64,000 bases of DNA, taken from the NCBI GenBank assembly GCA_036874045.1, contig CM072336.1:3926001-3990000 (forward strand). The letters run 5' to 3'. Both the position numbers and the translations under genes were made by a program. Under the pieces are notes generated by a model that saw only the letters and a program-made list of their open reading frames with translations, did no database searches and was not told the origin of the DNA. How positions within the stretch are numbered: position 1 is the first letter of the stretch; each line of letters starts with the position of its first letter. This stretch comes from Cymodocea nodosa (Eukaryota; Streptophyta; Magnoliopsida; Alismatales; Cymodoceaceae). Positions 33,992-47,700 of the stretch are shown here, piece by piece.

Positions 33992-35686
33992 GGCGGGGAA
34001 GCAGCGCCAGCGACCAGCGAAAGATTCCACCGCTTCTCTGGGCTCTGAGTTTGGGTCTCCAAAGGCAGCAACGCCGAATCAGGCAGATCAGATGCGGTTC
34101 GAACCGGGTCGAACAGCTCCGAGCGGTTTAATGAGCGAAGGAGGAGGCAGGACCAAGATGGGATACTTGTCCGATGTCTTTCGATATTGAGAGTGAAGCA
34201 TGAAAGCATATTCCTGTTGCAGCATTGGGCAGCGGAAGTCTTCTACCGAAGAACACGGGGTGGTGCCAAGCGCAAGGCAACGGAGGTCTTCCATATATTT
34301 TGGTCCAATATAACTACCTTGTTGCTTATTGAGGTTAAAATATTTTAGTCTCCTACGCGATCATATTTTTATTTGAGAAGAAATAATTTGTCTGGGTTTT
34401 ATGGTACCGCGAAGGAAATTTGCATGATTTTTTGCCTTTTATCCGAATTTTAGATATTTGACGGCTGTTTTACAGGGAAGGACATGAGATACCTCCTCGA
34501 AAAGGAAGGAGACGGACGAACATTTCTTGCCCTCCCGAGGCCCCACTGCGGGGAAAACCGTTCGGGACTTCCTAGTTCCTACTCGCCTCGACTCGCACTG
34601 CGCACGACCAAAAGCTATGGCAATTTGCAAGTTCCGGTGGAGAAATCTCCACGTTTATCCTCACTTCAGCACTCGTGGCCACCATCGCCTCCACAGGGCA
34701 GAGCGATCAGGGATTCCATACTTATCAACCTTGTCTCTCTTTCTTGCTCTGCTTCTTTACGTCATTGTGGAGTGTTAATTTCGGATTATTCGTGTACCGT
34801 CCCTGGCAGGATAACGTGGGGCCGGGGGGTTTGACTGACGCTATCTGGAGCAACGGGGACTTTTGGTTGTGTTCCTGAGTTCTGTTGGCACCTTTCCGGT
34901 TCCCGGAATTCCTATTAATTTTTCTCGGGGATATATCAGTGTTTTCTTTCTGCGTTTGGTGCTGCTGTTGCTGTTGGCACTTTCCCAGTTCCGAGAAGGC
35001 AAAGGTAGACTCGTGGATTTTGGATATCGGAACTCTATATGGAAGGCGTCTCTAAAAGTAATTGCTTCTTCTAAGGTAGACTGGTGAATTTTGGTTAAAA
35101 TGTGTGTCATGTTTGTCTTGTATTGTGGTTTAGCCATGTGGATGTAGTTACCTAATGATGATGCTATAGGTAGCTCGTACGCATTTGGCTCCTTAGTTAC
35201 CTCTTAGTTTTAGGTTATGTTCTTCACTCCAACTAGTAAAGGTTTCACCAAGTCACAGTATTAGTTTTATTGCGTATTAGCTACTACTAAAAGCAATTGA
35301 CATGGAAAAGTTTCGTGCCTGATGCAAAGTTCTTATAATGTTCCACTTCAAGTTGTACTCTTTTTTGCATTTCTATGCAACAAATTCCAAAAAAGCAAAT
35401 GCATCCTCTTGCTTGCAAATGAATTGGTGCTAAATTTGATTTACATATATAGATTTTTGCTGGAATTTCATGATTCTATTGAGTTTATTTTTGATTTTTT
35501 TCTTCTTTTCTGGAGTATGATGATACCGAACTCAAAGAAAACTTCTTACTAAAACTGCATTCTACCACTTACCATTTCAGTTGACTTAGCTGATTCCCCA
35601 TATTGTGATGGGGATAAGAAATTTTAGTATTCATGGCTATTTTATTTGCTTGTATTTCAACTGAATAATGGTGCCTATGTTTTCAG
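33992..35686. promoter_or_regulatory. Divergent promoter region between BRIZ-type gene and PHOT2
   Basis: The two start codons, on opposite strands, are about 1.75 kb apart. The part nearest BRIZ (33992-34300) and 34480-34900 is G+C-rich. The rest, from about 35100, is AT-rich and is probably an intron in the PHOT2 leader ending at the acceptor near 35686. Several short frames here (for example 34484-34834) have no recognisable domain and I do not call them. No clear TATA box was identified for either gene. Confidence 0.5.
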
Positions 35687-35740
35687 TAGGACATTGAAGC
35701 TCCATCAATCGGCTCTGGTAGGGAGCCTGCTGAAAATAGG

Positions 35741-38700
35741 ATGCAGTTTCCAAGTGATTCAGTGAAACTTAAGGGGGTAGAGAGATATAATTCAACATGT
35801 GTAAGCAACAAAGACAGATCAGAGGGGTTGAATAAGTCTGGAGAGGAGAGCCAGGCACTTGCAGATGTTGATATGGCAGAAAGAGCAGCAGAATGGGGCC
35901 TTATTGTTAAAAAGGAAAGTGGGGAAGGTAGTAATGTAACTGTGGGTGTAAAATCATCTGGTGAAGAAACTAAATCCTCAGACTTGATTAGGACATCAGA
36001 TGGTTCAGTCTCAGTATCAGAATCAAATGTTCCTGATGTCTCTGATGGGGTGAAAGATGCATTGTCCACCCTGCAACAGACTTTTATTGTTTCAGATGCT
36101 ACTAGACCGGATTGCCCTATTATGTATGCCAGCGCTGGCTTTTTTAGTATGACTGGCTATTCCTCCAATGAAGTTATTGGGAGAAACTGGTATGTGTCCT
36201 TCCTAATTGAATCTTATAATTGGTTACTTCTTTATTTGAAATTTTGGAACAAGATTGTGTATATCATGGCACAAATTCTTTATGTTGAGACAAATAGTCT
36301 TACATTGGAAAAATTGATGAGAAATCCTTAGACTATAATATGGTAGTCTCTTTTTTTTATCAGTCACGTGGTTTTATGGTGCAAGGACTTTAAGATGATA
36401 TCAAATCTTAGGTTTGTATGTTCTATCTGTAAGGCACGTGTAGGCAGAGTCCCTCTATTGAATGATTCAGTGTAGGAATGAAAAGGCCGATTATGTTGCA
36501 TGTGTAGGAGAATGTTGAGGCGAACAGTCCCGCATCAAAAAAACCGATGACAAATCCTTGAACTATATTATAGTAGTATTTCCTTTTCATCAACCATGTG
36601 ATTTTATAGTATAGAGGACTCCAAGGCTTTCAAATTAGTGACATCAGTTTTTACTTGTTCCAGAGATTCCTATGTCCCTTTCTACATCAGGCCGATATTT
36701 ACAAGTTTAACAGTGGACTAGCTTGTGGTTTATATAGGTTGTTCAGACTTCAGAATACATTGACTTATAGATAAGGACCAATCAATCACATGAAACAAGT
36801 TTAATAGTATCCATGTGCATAATTCAAATCCCAACCATTTCTACTGACAAACAGTGCAACTCATATGACCTATGTACAGGACCAAAATAAACATGAAATG
36901 CAAGAACAACAGTCATCTTAAGTGGTATGTAAAGAAACAAGCAAGAGAATTTCCTGTACTGATTGGTGTTGGCTCCTAGACTATTTCTCTACTTGAATGG
37001 GTTTTCTTCTTCTTTGAAGGATCTAAAAACAAATAAAAAAATCTGTCATGCACCATAAGTTTTACTTCCTGCTTTATTTCTTTAATTACCAAATTGAATT
37101 TCTACCTTGTTCCTTGCATAGATGGGTAGTGATGTAACCCAAAACTAATATTCTGAATCCAACCCAAGAGAATAAAGTTGTTCCTTTCCTATCAATCCTA
37201 TGTGAATTATGGCAAGATGATGGAATTAGTGTTTTGCGAATGAAAATTTTCTTCCCTTTCTTTTTTTCCCGAAACTGTCACAATTACATATGCACTTTAA
37301 TTTGATGCCCAGATATAAAATAAAATACTATATATTTTAGGTGGTTCAAACTTCAAACAATGTCTCAAACCTGATTGCATATAATGAAAATGCAAATGGT
37401 GCAAATGGTTGAATTTTGCAAATACCTCTTTCAGGAACATATAGGTTCGTACTACTAACCATTTTATCTAAGAGATAGAATTACTTTCTTGGTTCAACCC
37501 CTTTCCATTTTACTGCAACCCAGGCACAGAAAATGCCAAAACTATTCAGGAAGTCACAGCAGAAAATTACAGTCAGCATAGAAAATTCATCACATACAGA
37601 ATTACTCTCACTACCTGAACAACTGTTAGGAACCTAATCTGGTGCATGGGATTCATTGGATCCCACCACCACCATTTAATATTATAGAAGTTTAGTGTTG
37701 TATTACTTGATTATTTTTTATAACTCCAGAACTTATCTAAATTTTTTTGTCAAAACTTATACTTTCCTTTCTTCTAAAAGGCAAAGCTCAATGCACAAGG
37801 CTTTTACCCTTTTGGGACTTGGGAAAGGTTCACTAGTACATAACTTTACCTGTGTAAGTGAAGAGATTATTTAAAGGTTCAAATCTGTGACCTCAAGTCA
37901 CAGTGGAGTAGCCTCGCCATTTTTTCAAGGTCATCTTCTAAAAAGACAAACTCAATGCACAAGTTTCCCACCAATATGAAGTTTATAGAGGATCCATTAT
38001 TAAGAAGCCTTATCTCCACAAATGGAGAGACTTATTTCTAGATTTCAAACATGTAATCTCTAGGTCACAATAGAGCAACATTATCATTGCTCCAAATCCC
38101 ACTCTTTTTGAGTCTTTACTCATTGCTCCAAATCCCACGCTTTTTGAGTCTTTACTTCCACCAACTTATATATTATAATAGGGTTATAAATTTGTATCAC
38201 TAATTAGTTAATATGATAATTCATAAATGTTTATGTTAGCTACAGGCATGTGCTTAATTTACCATGTAAGATGTCTAATTGCACACATTTTAACATATTA
38301 GGATGAAGAGTATTGCTACATATGAATCAACATTCAAGTACAAATATTATATTTATTGGAGCCGTTTGATATAGTCTCTTAAGATGTTGATATATTTCTT
38401 TGATTCATGGTGCATAACACTGATAATTAAATTCAAGAAAACATCATTTCCCCTGTTTTATAGAGTATTTGTCCAACTCGGGCAGCTTTAGATATGATTT
38501 TTGTAATCACTTTGCCTTGAAAATGTAATATACATCCACCATGCTGTTGATTGCTGATTCCAATCATCAGGCTTAAGCATCATGAGTTACTTGTAATGTT
38601 TATCATATTATTATAACCCATTTTTTGCTTTGTGATGCAGCCGTTTTCTTCAGGGGCCAGATACTGATCAGATGGAAGTTGAAAAAATAAGAGAAGCTGT

Positions 38701-41700
38701 TAGAACGGGAAAAAGCTACTGTGGCAGACTTTTAAATTACAAGAAAGATGGTACTCGTTTTTGGAACCTTCTGACCATCACACCTATCAGTGATGACAGT
38801 GGGAAAGTAATCAAATTTATAGGGTGAGCTCTTCGAAAATATTCGTTAAAATTTATGGTACTCAAGTGTAAGGATGTAACTGTCATTAGGTAATTGTAAG
38901 TATTTATTTATAATTACAAATCCTATTATACATATGCTTTCCTAACTAGTTAATATTGAAAATTAATTTTATATGCAAAATCATGGTACCTATGTGCGTA
39001 CTAAATATTAATTAATTATTTGTAACTTCCTGCAGGCTTGACAAACTGAATTTGCCATGTTAGATATCAATGTAGAGTTGGAACTTTTGGTGGGGCTTAT
39101 AGATATCATTAGCAACAGGATTGATTTGCCTTGTTTTTTCAGAAACGATAGATAATGATTTACCTTATTCTTATGGAAGGACGTTGATCTCCAATAAATT
39201 ATTCTTCAACATATTTTGGCAATATCAAGATCGGTGAGTATGGTGAAAGTTCAAGAATTGTGCAGAAGAGCAACCACATAATTCAAGAATTGTACAAAAG
39301 AGCATACATATAACCATAATCAAATGTTGACTAGATCTCTGTGTGTGACTTGTACATATCATCCAAGTTGAATGCTTTTGCAATTTACAATTTGAGAGAT
39401 GAAATAATTCAGTAGGGTCAAATCATCTTGATAGTTCTATGATATCAAGAACAATCATAAGATCTAATTAAATACATCATTACAAAGATTTCACATCTGT
39501 ATCATGAATTTTGACCATGCCATTAAAGTTGTGATTTACTAGTTTATTGGACTTTTACATTTAGTATCATGACTTAAAAACCATCCAGACCTCCATTATG
39601 AGATTCATACTATTCAGATTTGTGAATTATTTACTTTGTCCAGGACTCCATCTGAGAGTTGAATCAAGAGGTATAGCTTAGGCATAAAACATTTCTACAT
39701 GGGACCGACTGATCCCAAGATGCATAAGAAAAACTATCATCTTTTATGTTATAGACCCAAAATCTAGTTTTAGCACTGTAGTTCACATGTGATGTAATCT
39801 TTGAGATCCAGGAACAAATCAAAGTTTATAGAGTGTAGTATTATGCCTATTGCTTCTTGCCTTATGGTGGATATAAACTGGAAGGAACAAAAGAAGCTTT
39901 TGGAATTGTCAGTACCAAGTATTGGAGAAACATTCAGCTTGTCTTCTGTTTTTGTTGTGTTTCTTCAATGGACAATCTGGACTGCATTTAGTGGATAAGA
40001 TACAATTAGGGTGATGTACTAAATCTTACTTGATGCTTATGGTCCATATTGTTTCCCTTTTTTCCCTTCGTACCTTTTCCTTTCTATTTTTTCTCACTAA
40101 AAAGCATATTCTGCATGTCTTTAATACCAAATGTGAAAAATGTCTAGAGCTAATTACCTTTGTAATCTATGGAATTTTCCTCCATGGAACTAATATTTCA
40201 GAAAGGTGGTACTGGTTACCCTATCTTACATTTTGTTGAAATTTCAACTGTTGTAATGTTATGTAACATGTGATGAATTTATTATCTCCAGTGCTTGCAT
40301 TATCATAAATGACATTTTCGTCTAAATTTCTAATATCACCCACTTGTTAAGCAGAATTTGAAACTTACGGACTTCAGGTTTGATTTCTCATGAAATTGTG
40401 TAATGTTAGACGTTGCTAAAAAATAGTGTAATGTAGGTCTTTTAAATTCTTGCATTTTTTCGTTCTTTCCCCTTTTTGGATGTAATTTTTTTTCAAAAAG
40501 CTTAAAAGTATTTACCATGCCTTTTCTACAGAATGCAAGTTGAGGTCAGCAAGTATACAGAAGGAATAAATGATAAAGCATTACGACCCAATTCTTTGCC
40601 TTTGTCCTTGATAAGATATGACGGTGAGAAAAGTTATCCACTATATTTTCTTGTCAACTTACAGAGTATGTGTCTTATATATCGTCTCTTTTTTGTCTAT
40701 TAGCTCGTCAAAAGGATAGTGCGAAGTCTTCCATCACTGAGGTTGTACAAATGGTTAAGCATCCACACCACCAGAGTCAAAGTGCAAGTCAGCATAAAAG
40801 TTCAGTTGATTCTCGTATGAAAAGCAATTTAGAATTTGGAAAAGTAAAAGAACCTGGCAAACAAAATATCAGTGATATTCAAAGTTCATCCTCTGTTATA
40901 AGTGGTAGCTCTGATCATAACAAGATAGGGTATGTATGCTATAGTATGGTATACTTAGTATTTGCCATTGAATACTTTTCTTTTTCCACTTTTCCTTAGT
41001 TGATTGGCAAGTTTACCCATGCTACTTCTACAAATTATTATAATAAATTTACTCATGTGACTTTCACAATGTAATTCTATCCTTTATGGATACAACTTTT
41101 GCCCATTTATTGTTACAATTTTCCCATATCACTTTGTAATTCTATCCTTCATGTTGTTATTATACATATCAATTATTAACCATATTCTTTTTATAAAAGA
41201 TGAAATTCAATTCTATTTTTCAATTCCATCAATGTTCCAAACCCTTTTGTACTTTCATTTTTGCATTCATCATTCATGCAATGAGTCTTTATAAGTATTT
41301 TTACAGATTTGTTCATATTAATTCTGCCAATTTTTTTGCATTACTAAAAAGTATTACCAGTTATTAATACTAGATTTGCAAAATAAACTACCATGATTCC
41401 ATCAGTTCTAAGTTGACCTACATCATCAGATTGCCCTTTCCTCTGGTTGAACATCTGTTTGCTTTTATCTGAATAGGATTCAAAGCCTTCTCTTCAAACT
41501 TAAAAAAGGTTGAAAGTTGAAACATCATGTAAATAATATCATTCATGATGCTTTCCCAAAAAAGATATTTGTTTTAAGAACAAATATTAATCCAAAGAGG
41601 AAAAGAAGCCTGTCAAAAAACTTTAGGGAAATAATAGATGGTTGTGTCTATCATTTTTACTTAATCAAACATGATAACCATCAATTTTTTCCATCTTTTC

Positions 41701-44700
41701 CATATATGACAGAGTTTCCTTGAACTCCACATGCAAGTACAAGAAAAAGAAGATATTGGATGCTTAAATGAGTAGAGGCATACAACATACTTATATTCGC
41801 TCACAAAGTTCCATTGCTAATCCTCTTTGATCCTATTGTTCTTGAATGAATTGATCTTATTTTTCCTAAGCCCTAGAGCTCTAGTAGGTTATTGACTATA
41901 TGAATGGGTTAGGGATTCAAAGTTGTTAATGCATCTGCTAAGATTAGCTTTATAAAATTCTAAATGGCCCATAGGAATTCTAGATTTTTTGGATTATGTC
42001 AAAAAATTACACTAAGGAGATTCAATAGTATGGAAGGATATGCAAGATTGGTTTGTACAAGGATGATGTGAATCATCTCTTCACATGTCCTATAAGCTCC
42101 TGGATGTGGCAGATGGCTTCACAGACAGGGACAAAGCTAAGGGGGTAACTCCTCCCCCAACATTTGTAAAGCCCTATGCTATTAAGTATATTACTTCATA
42201 CATATATTGAAATTACTTAAAAATCTTTATATCATGTATAAATTTCACAAAACTTTCAAATCCCCAATCCACTACATATCACTACATCTCCTTCCATTCT
42301 AACTCCACACAACTAAAATAAGTTAGATTAATAAATCCATCCCACAGTACTTCTAAAAAATCACATTGTCGATGACAATTTTATTAGATTTTTGAAATAT
42401 TAATGTAGACTATAGAGAATTTATTATTAGAATTTTTTTTTCAACATTTAATATATTAGAACGTAATTGTTTTACATTTTATGATTTTAGCCCCCTTAAT
42501 AGTAAATTCTTAGCTTCACCACTGTTCACTGAACATGGTTCAAGGAGGTCTGCAGTTTGCTGATAGGGAGGATCTGTTGGTTAAGGTGCAACCTGCTTTG
42601 AAAGGAAAATTGTTGATGGCACAACATCATTTGATCCTGGGCATTCATAGTGTCTGCTGGAGTATATGGAGTGCTTGAAATGACACCATTTTTAATGGTG
42701 AGCAGATCAATAAAGAAAACATCCTGGTTCAAACTACCTTCTTCTTGGGTTGCTGGGAGAATCTGATACCTAGAGCTACTTAGAGCTTTTTCTGAGTTTG
42801 TTGATTCATTGTTTCCAAGTGTTAAGAGTTGTTTTTGTGGGTTTTGTCATCTTCTATGATGGGTTGGGCAGGCATTCGCTTTTGTGTTTGGTTGATTTTC
42901 TTGATCACTGCTCTGTTACTGGTTCATCCTTATTTTATAAGAAACTCCCTTAACCTTATCAAAAAAGATTGGTTTGTCCAATGCATCTTCTTTTTCTGAT
43001 TGGTTATATAACAACAACGACAATAACCCATGCCATAGAAGTTTATTTCCTGATTAGTTATGAATGGACTAAAGATTTGAAGTTTATTTCTTTAGTCATA
43101 GAAGTTGTATCCCAAGCATCTTCTTTGTCATATCATCCTTTTTCAAGTAATCTAGTCAACTATCAGGTGGGAACACTGTTTTCTTCTCCCGTCTACCACC
43201 CTATTAATTTGATAACATGCCACCAGTCATTTGAAGGAACAATTTTACCTTCAGTTCTTTTTAATAAGTAGTTTTTTTTTATACAATTCGTCATAACAAG
43301 CTCACATTAACAGATATTAAGGATACACTTTTCTGGTAGATAGATGCTTGACAAATATTTGGTGAATTCTATAATCATGTAAAATTCATAAACTAAAACC
43401 ATGATTATGCAAATTCTGTTTTTTGTATATGTTGATATGGAACACTACTATTTTGTTTTAGGCATAAACTAACTGTAATTTACAGTTTAAAAGGTTCAAC
43501 TCCGACTTTGGATGACAAACCTGAATTAACAGTTGAAGTCCAACAAGCAGAAAGCTGGGAACTTCTAGAGAGAGAAAAAGATATACGCCAAGGCATTGAC
43601 TTAGCTACCACATTGGAGCGCATTGAGAAAAATTTTGTAATAGCTGATGCTAGGCTTCCTGACAATCCAATAGTGAGTCCTAAATCTTAGTAGTTCTTCA
43701 CTGTTGGATTAATTGCTTTTTGCAAAATATGATATCCTGGGTGAGCTTTCTCTTACTTTGTTTTATTTTATTATGAAATTTCTCTGTCTTACTGCTCAAA
43801 AAAAGCATGTCACCTAGTCTCCTTTTGTGATCTATCAATATATTGCAAGAACTGCCTTCCCATATTTTTGAGCATTCAATATATTTTTTCAATTATTTTT
43901 GAACCTGGAGCTAACTTTATTCCTCAGAAAATCATAGTTCTTTGCTCTATGGCAACTTTGGATCATGTGAAATCACAAAGGAATATCACAGTTCACTTTT
44001 TACTTTCTGAGGTTCACTGCAATGATTAGGCCGTTGATTTTTTAGATTGTTATACTAACGAAGGAGGAACTGTATTGGTCTCTATTCTTTAAAAAGTGAT
44101 TTGGACGTTTTACTTGGATGCATGGTCATGCATTTTTAGCAACATCGTTAAATGTTTTGTGGATATGGAATGGGCATCTGAACACGTAAAAGATGCATTC
44201 TTTTGTCTAATAAAGAATATTTGAATTGATTATGAACAAATTATTGCAGAATGATTTTGAGCATTAAAGTAGCAGTTTTATTCAACAACTGAAGAATACC
44301 ATAAAATACAAAAAAATGTAGAGGACAAATAAGTAATTTATCAGTTTTTAAAGAATCAATCTACTTCTGGATACTTTGAATCTGAATACATACAAAAAAA
44401 ATGTGGATGGAAAAAATGATGGCTTTTGGCCTAATTGCTCTATCCCCATTGAAAGAATGCTTTTGATTTCAAAGTTCTTTATCATCTCCTTTTTAACATT
44501 ATCTTGGTTTGCTGTTGATTTCAAGGCTCTTTGTCATCTCTTTTTTAATATGATCCTGGTCCCCATAAGCCTTTTCTTTCCATTTTACTCAAGATTTTGA
44601 CTACATGGGAGAACATTCTCTGGTTGGGGCGGTCTGCTATGTTTGAGTCATGATCACTGTGAGTCTATCATTTCCTCTATTCTATTTGTGCCACTTGGTT

Positions 44701-47700
44701 CCCTTATTGCAAAATATTAAAGATCATAACATGAGTGACTCAATAGATTTTTGTACCTATTACCTACAGTCTAGTTCTCCACTATATGTCACACTTGTAG
44801 TTATCTCCCCTTTCATTTATATATACAGATAAAAAAGACTAATACATGAGGTTTCTGCCAATGTGGGGTCTAAGTATGATCTAATTGTATGTAACTCTCT
44901 ATAAATGGAGAGTTTTCTTCTTAGGTTTTCAACCACTACCTCTAGGTCATTTATATTTGTGAGATGAGTGAGATGTGTTAGTTATGTGGTTTAGTAGAGT
45001 TGGGTAATTGGATATTTGTTTATGGATCCATGTACTACTCTAAATATACTTTGTATCATCTCCTCTTTACTAATGTAACATAGTCATTTGTGTTTAACCC
45101 TAATCTCAACCACTTGGTATTAGAGCTTTAGGGTTAACCCTAATCTCATCCCCTCTTCTTTGTTTGCCACTTAAGTGCATGCTTTGGCATTTGTCCAATA
45201 GTCCTCTTAGGGAGTGCATGTAGCCCAGTTGTGTGCATGGTGATTTCCTTCATTACGGGTGGCTTGCATTGGCATGTTGAATCCCATGTAGTGACAACAA
45301 CATCTCCCTCGTGAATGGTGGTAGCTTCTATTCGTCTGTGTTTGTCAGTTTCTATGTCAATAGCGACTCAAGGGTTTGTAGTTGTAATAGTGAGCCATCT
45401 CTTCTCTCAATGGCCCTTGTGGTTGTCATTTGTAGATGTGTAGTTGCTAAAATCTGCACTTGGTGAAGGTGTGTAGATGGATGACTACTGAAATTTGTCT
45501 CAGTGGCTATTCTTCTGTGGAGTTTAGATTAGTCTATGGCTTGATTCACTTGTGGAGTGCTGAACTTGTATTGATTGCATGATACTATGCTTGTGTTCTC
45601 GTGTGGGTAGTTGACTCTGGATTGGCACTTGTGTAGACAATAGGTACCTCTTTGGTTGAGAAGAGGTGTTAAGTGCAACAAGGTGCTACTTGGTGGATAG
45701 GTTGTTTTGCTTGGATAATTGGTGTTGTTCTTTTATTTTGTTTGGTGGATAGTGTGGGTGAACAATGGTACATAAAAAGTCTACAATTCATTAGCTAAGC
45801 AGTACAATAGAAAAATTGATAGATACAAATTATCTGATGCAGTCCCAAAGCTTTTTCACCTTTGTTGTTGCACAAAGGAAGCTTTGACACTTAACTACCG
45901 TTAGATGTCAAGGATATTTTTTATGAAGATTGGTTTGTTAATGATGTTATGGTTGTTACTTGATTGGAAAATAATATGAAGAGTAGAATAACACGTGGGG
46001 TAATGATGTTTCACCCAACAAAGACAATCTAAGATACATTACAATAGATGCATGCTTATGAGAATAACATTGTACAAGTTTATAAGATTTATGAGTAGAT
46101 CTTTTCATTGTGTATGGCTAGACAGTTGGTTTAGGAGTACTTTGGTGCCATACATGTCCTATTTGAAGAGTTGTAAGCTCATCAATTGGTCACCATTGAT
46201 ATTGTGAAGTTCAAGCAATATTGAAATGATTTGCAAGTAGTTGCATTTTTAGTTGGACTCCTTCAGAGTTGTTTTCTTAGGTGTGTGGATAGATTCTTGG
46301 TGGTGATGTCACACCCAACTTGGTTGTAGTCTTTTCCCAAGTTCTACGCATCTCTTGGATGGGGTCTTAACCTAAATCTGCTATAATGATTTTCTAGAGT
46401 CAAGTGAGTCACCTTAATTGGAAAGGTAGTGGTAGTTCTCAAGGAGGAAAATCTGATAATAGATGATGGGTGTTGTGCCTTCATTATGGCAAGAAGAACC
46501 ATTGACTGGAGCAATATTGGAAGAAATTTGGGAAACTGACATGGGCTCATGTTGTGACTGATACAAATATTTCTAATGATTCTACTATTCCTTAGTCTGC
46601 TACATTTGCAGCTGTACATCCTATTGGAGTTACTATCTCGTAGGTTAATTATGAGCATTTTATGCAGTTACAAGTATCTAATTCTTTATCTATCATGGTG
46701 GCAACAACATCTACTTCAAGTATGAGAATAACCATGATAGTTTGGGAATCTAGTCATTAGATTGTAGAGTTAGGAGTCTCACAATGCATGATAGGTAGTC
46801 ACGCTCTTTTTCATCATTTATATCATTTACCTAACCTACAAGATGCTATTGTTATTGATGATCGATTTTGTCGAATTATTGGTAGGGGCACAATTTATCT
46901 TATCTCTAGGATTTACTTAGATCATACCTTTTATGTTTTGGAACTCTTAGTAAACCTATTATCCATTAGTGTTGTTACCGTTCAACTTTCCTACTCAATA
47001 ACTTTTTTTCCTTTTCATTGTATTTTTTAGGATCTATTAATAGAGAAGAGAATCGGTTTGGACCATAAGTAGAGTAATGATGTGCATGTCCTAACTTATG
47101 ACACCTTCCAACAAATTGGTGGCTTTGTTGTATCTATAGATTCCTTATTGCTTTAGCTTCTCAGGCTTGGCTATCTCTTATTGGAAAAGCTACAATAGTC
47201 CTTACCCTAGAACTCCTCACATTTTGATTGTGAATTGTATCAACTAGGAAAACATTATTGGTCTATTTTTCATTGTTTGTAACTTATGTCTAGTGGTTGT
47301 CTATTTGATTTAATTTAGTATGATATTTGAAAGAACTTCTATGTTTTGATAATGCAAAAATCTATACAAGGAAAATTATGTATTTCACAGGTGTAGATGA
47401 AGAGCTATGAAGACAAAATTTGCAGTAGAACCATTTGAAAGGTTATCTAGATTGGATGGTGACTTAAGAGGATACATATTTGAAAAATCATAAATGAACG
47501 ACGAGTAACTATGAAGAATAGAATGTTGGATGCATTAGGCCTGACATATCTATTATTTGTCGAATGATAACTAAATGGTGAAAATTGAGATAGGATGGAA
47601 AGTTAGATGGTTAAGCATTCAAATATCAGTAGGATATTCGTTGAGTTATGAAATAAGTTTCCATCTTAAAGGAAAGATAAAAAAAGACTGCGACGGAAAT

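Noticed and set aside
33829..34209. 126-codon minus-strand frame at the start of the BRIZ-type gene
   Set aside because: A different frame, overlapping at 33988-33991, carries the conserved FSAGNPRIEETRG and splices in phase to exon 2. The 126-codon frame has no such match.
34484..34834. 116-codon plus-strand frame upstream of PHOT2 as a possible first coding exon
   Set aside because: The sequence has no similarity to phototropin N-termini, and I found no donor that would join it in phase to 35690.
46344..46658. 104-codon minus-strand ORF
   Set aside because: It is antisense to the copia gag/protease region, whose sense-strand homology is clear.
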